NCBI RefSeq assembly: GCF_036884655.1
Contig: NC_088359.1
Location: 21,317,001-21,381,000, forward strand
From: Musa acuminata AAA Group
Taxonomy: Eukaryota > Streptophyta > Magnoliopsida > Zingiberales > Musaceae
Direction: 5' to 3'
Length of the DNA stretch: 64,000 nucleotides
Part shown: positions 63,942 through 64,000 of the stretch, in pieces
Layout: the number at the start of each line of letters is the position of its first letter
How positions within the stretch are numbered: position 1 is the first letter of the stretch
The notes under the pieces: generated by a model
Seen by the model: the letters and a program-made list of their open reading frames with translations, nothing else
Told to the model about the DNA's origin: nothing
The model's database searches: none
Made by a program: the position numbers and the translations under genes

Positions 63942-64000
<59 letters not shown>
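63428..64000. other. AT-rich spacer ending in a (TA)n tract at the window edge
   Basis: No gene or element recognised. The last 57 bases (63944-64000) are TA dinucleotide and run off the window. Confidence 0.7.

Overview
The window is nuclear DNA of a flowering plant. Genes carry many GT-AG introns, GC-rich first exons sit beside AT-rich introns, and introns are packed with LTR retrotransposons and MITEs. The GC-rich single-exon transporter, the plant-only gene families and the type of repeats suggest a commelinid monocot, plausibly of the banana order (Zingiberales). That placement is inference; no marker here fixes the species.

Layout, left to right. (1) 201-1078 (+): last three exons of a STRUBBELIG-type receptor-like kinase. 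(2) 2639-17924 (-): a complete CAX-type cation/proton exchanger, 11 coding exons giving 426 residues, with a probable non-coding first exon near 19645. (3) 21478-34578 (-): a complete pectinesterase of the PME31 type, 6 exons giving 317 residues; its third intron is 11 kb long and filled with mobile elements. (4) 35059-36663 (-): an intronless NCS1 (PLUTO-like) nucleobase transporter of 534 residues. (5) 37438-51579 (-): cystathionine gamma-synthase, all 11 exons recognisable but five broken by small indels, so a probable pseudogene; an 11 kb intron holds a Copia element with a Gypsy-like element nested in one of its LTRs. (6) 53692-56971 (-): an intact NudC/BOBBER1-type CS-domain protein of 306 residues in 6 exons. 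(7) 57819-63427 (-): a second degenerate Copia element with a TTTTT target duplication, then AT-rich DNA to the end.

The genes do not form a pathway. They are ordinary neighbours in a plant gene island: a kinase, a vacuolar Ca/H exchanger, a wall-modifying esterase, a plastid nucleobase carrier, a methionine-pathway enzyme and a chaperone-like protein. Exon boundaries were set by reading splice sites and checking that frames join; every intact gene closed in frame at a length usual for its family.

Most notable: the decayed cystathionine gamma-synthase, whose exon 1 still carries the S-adenosylmethionine-sensing MTO1 peptide (with two substitutions and an 8-C frameshift just before it); a precisely bounded gag-protease-only Gypsy element inside a Copia LTR; a coding-free LTR element with 10-bp inverted LTR ends; a Mutator-like element with a perfect 9-bp target duplication; and a family of hAT-like MITEs in the CAX introns. 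I saw no convincing new multi-gene system. I did not scan systematically for tRNA, snoRNA or miRNA genes.
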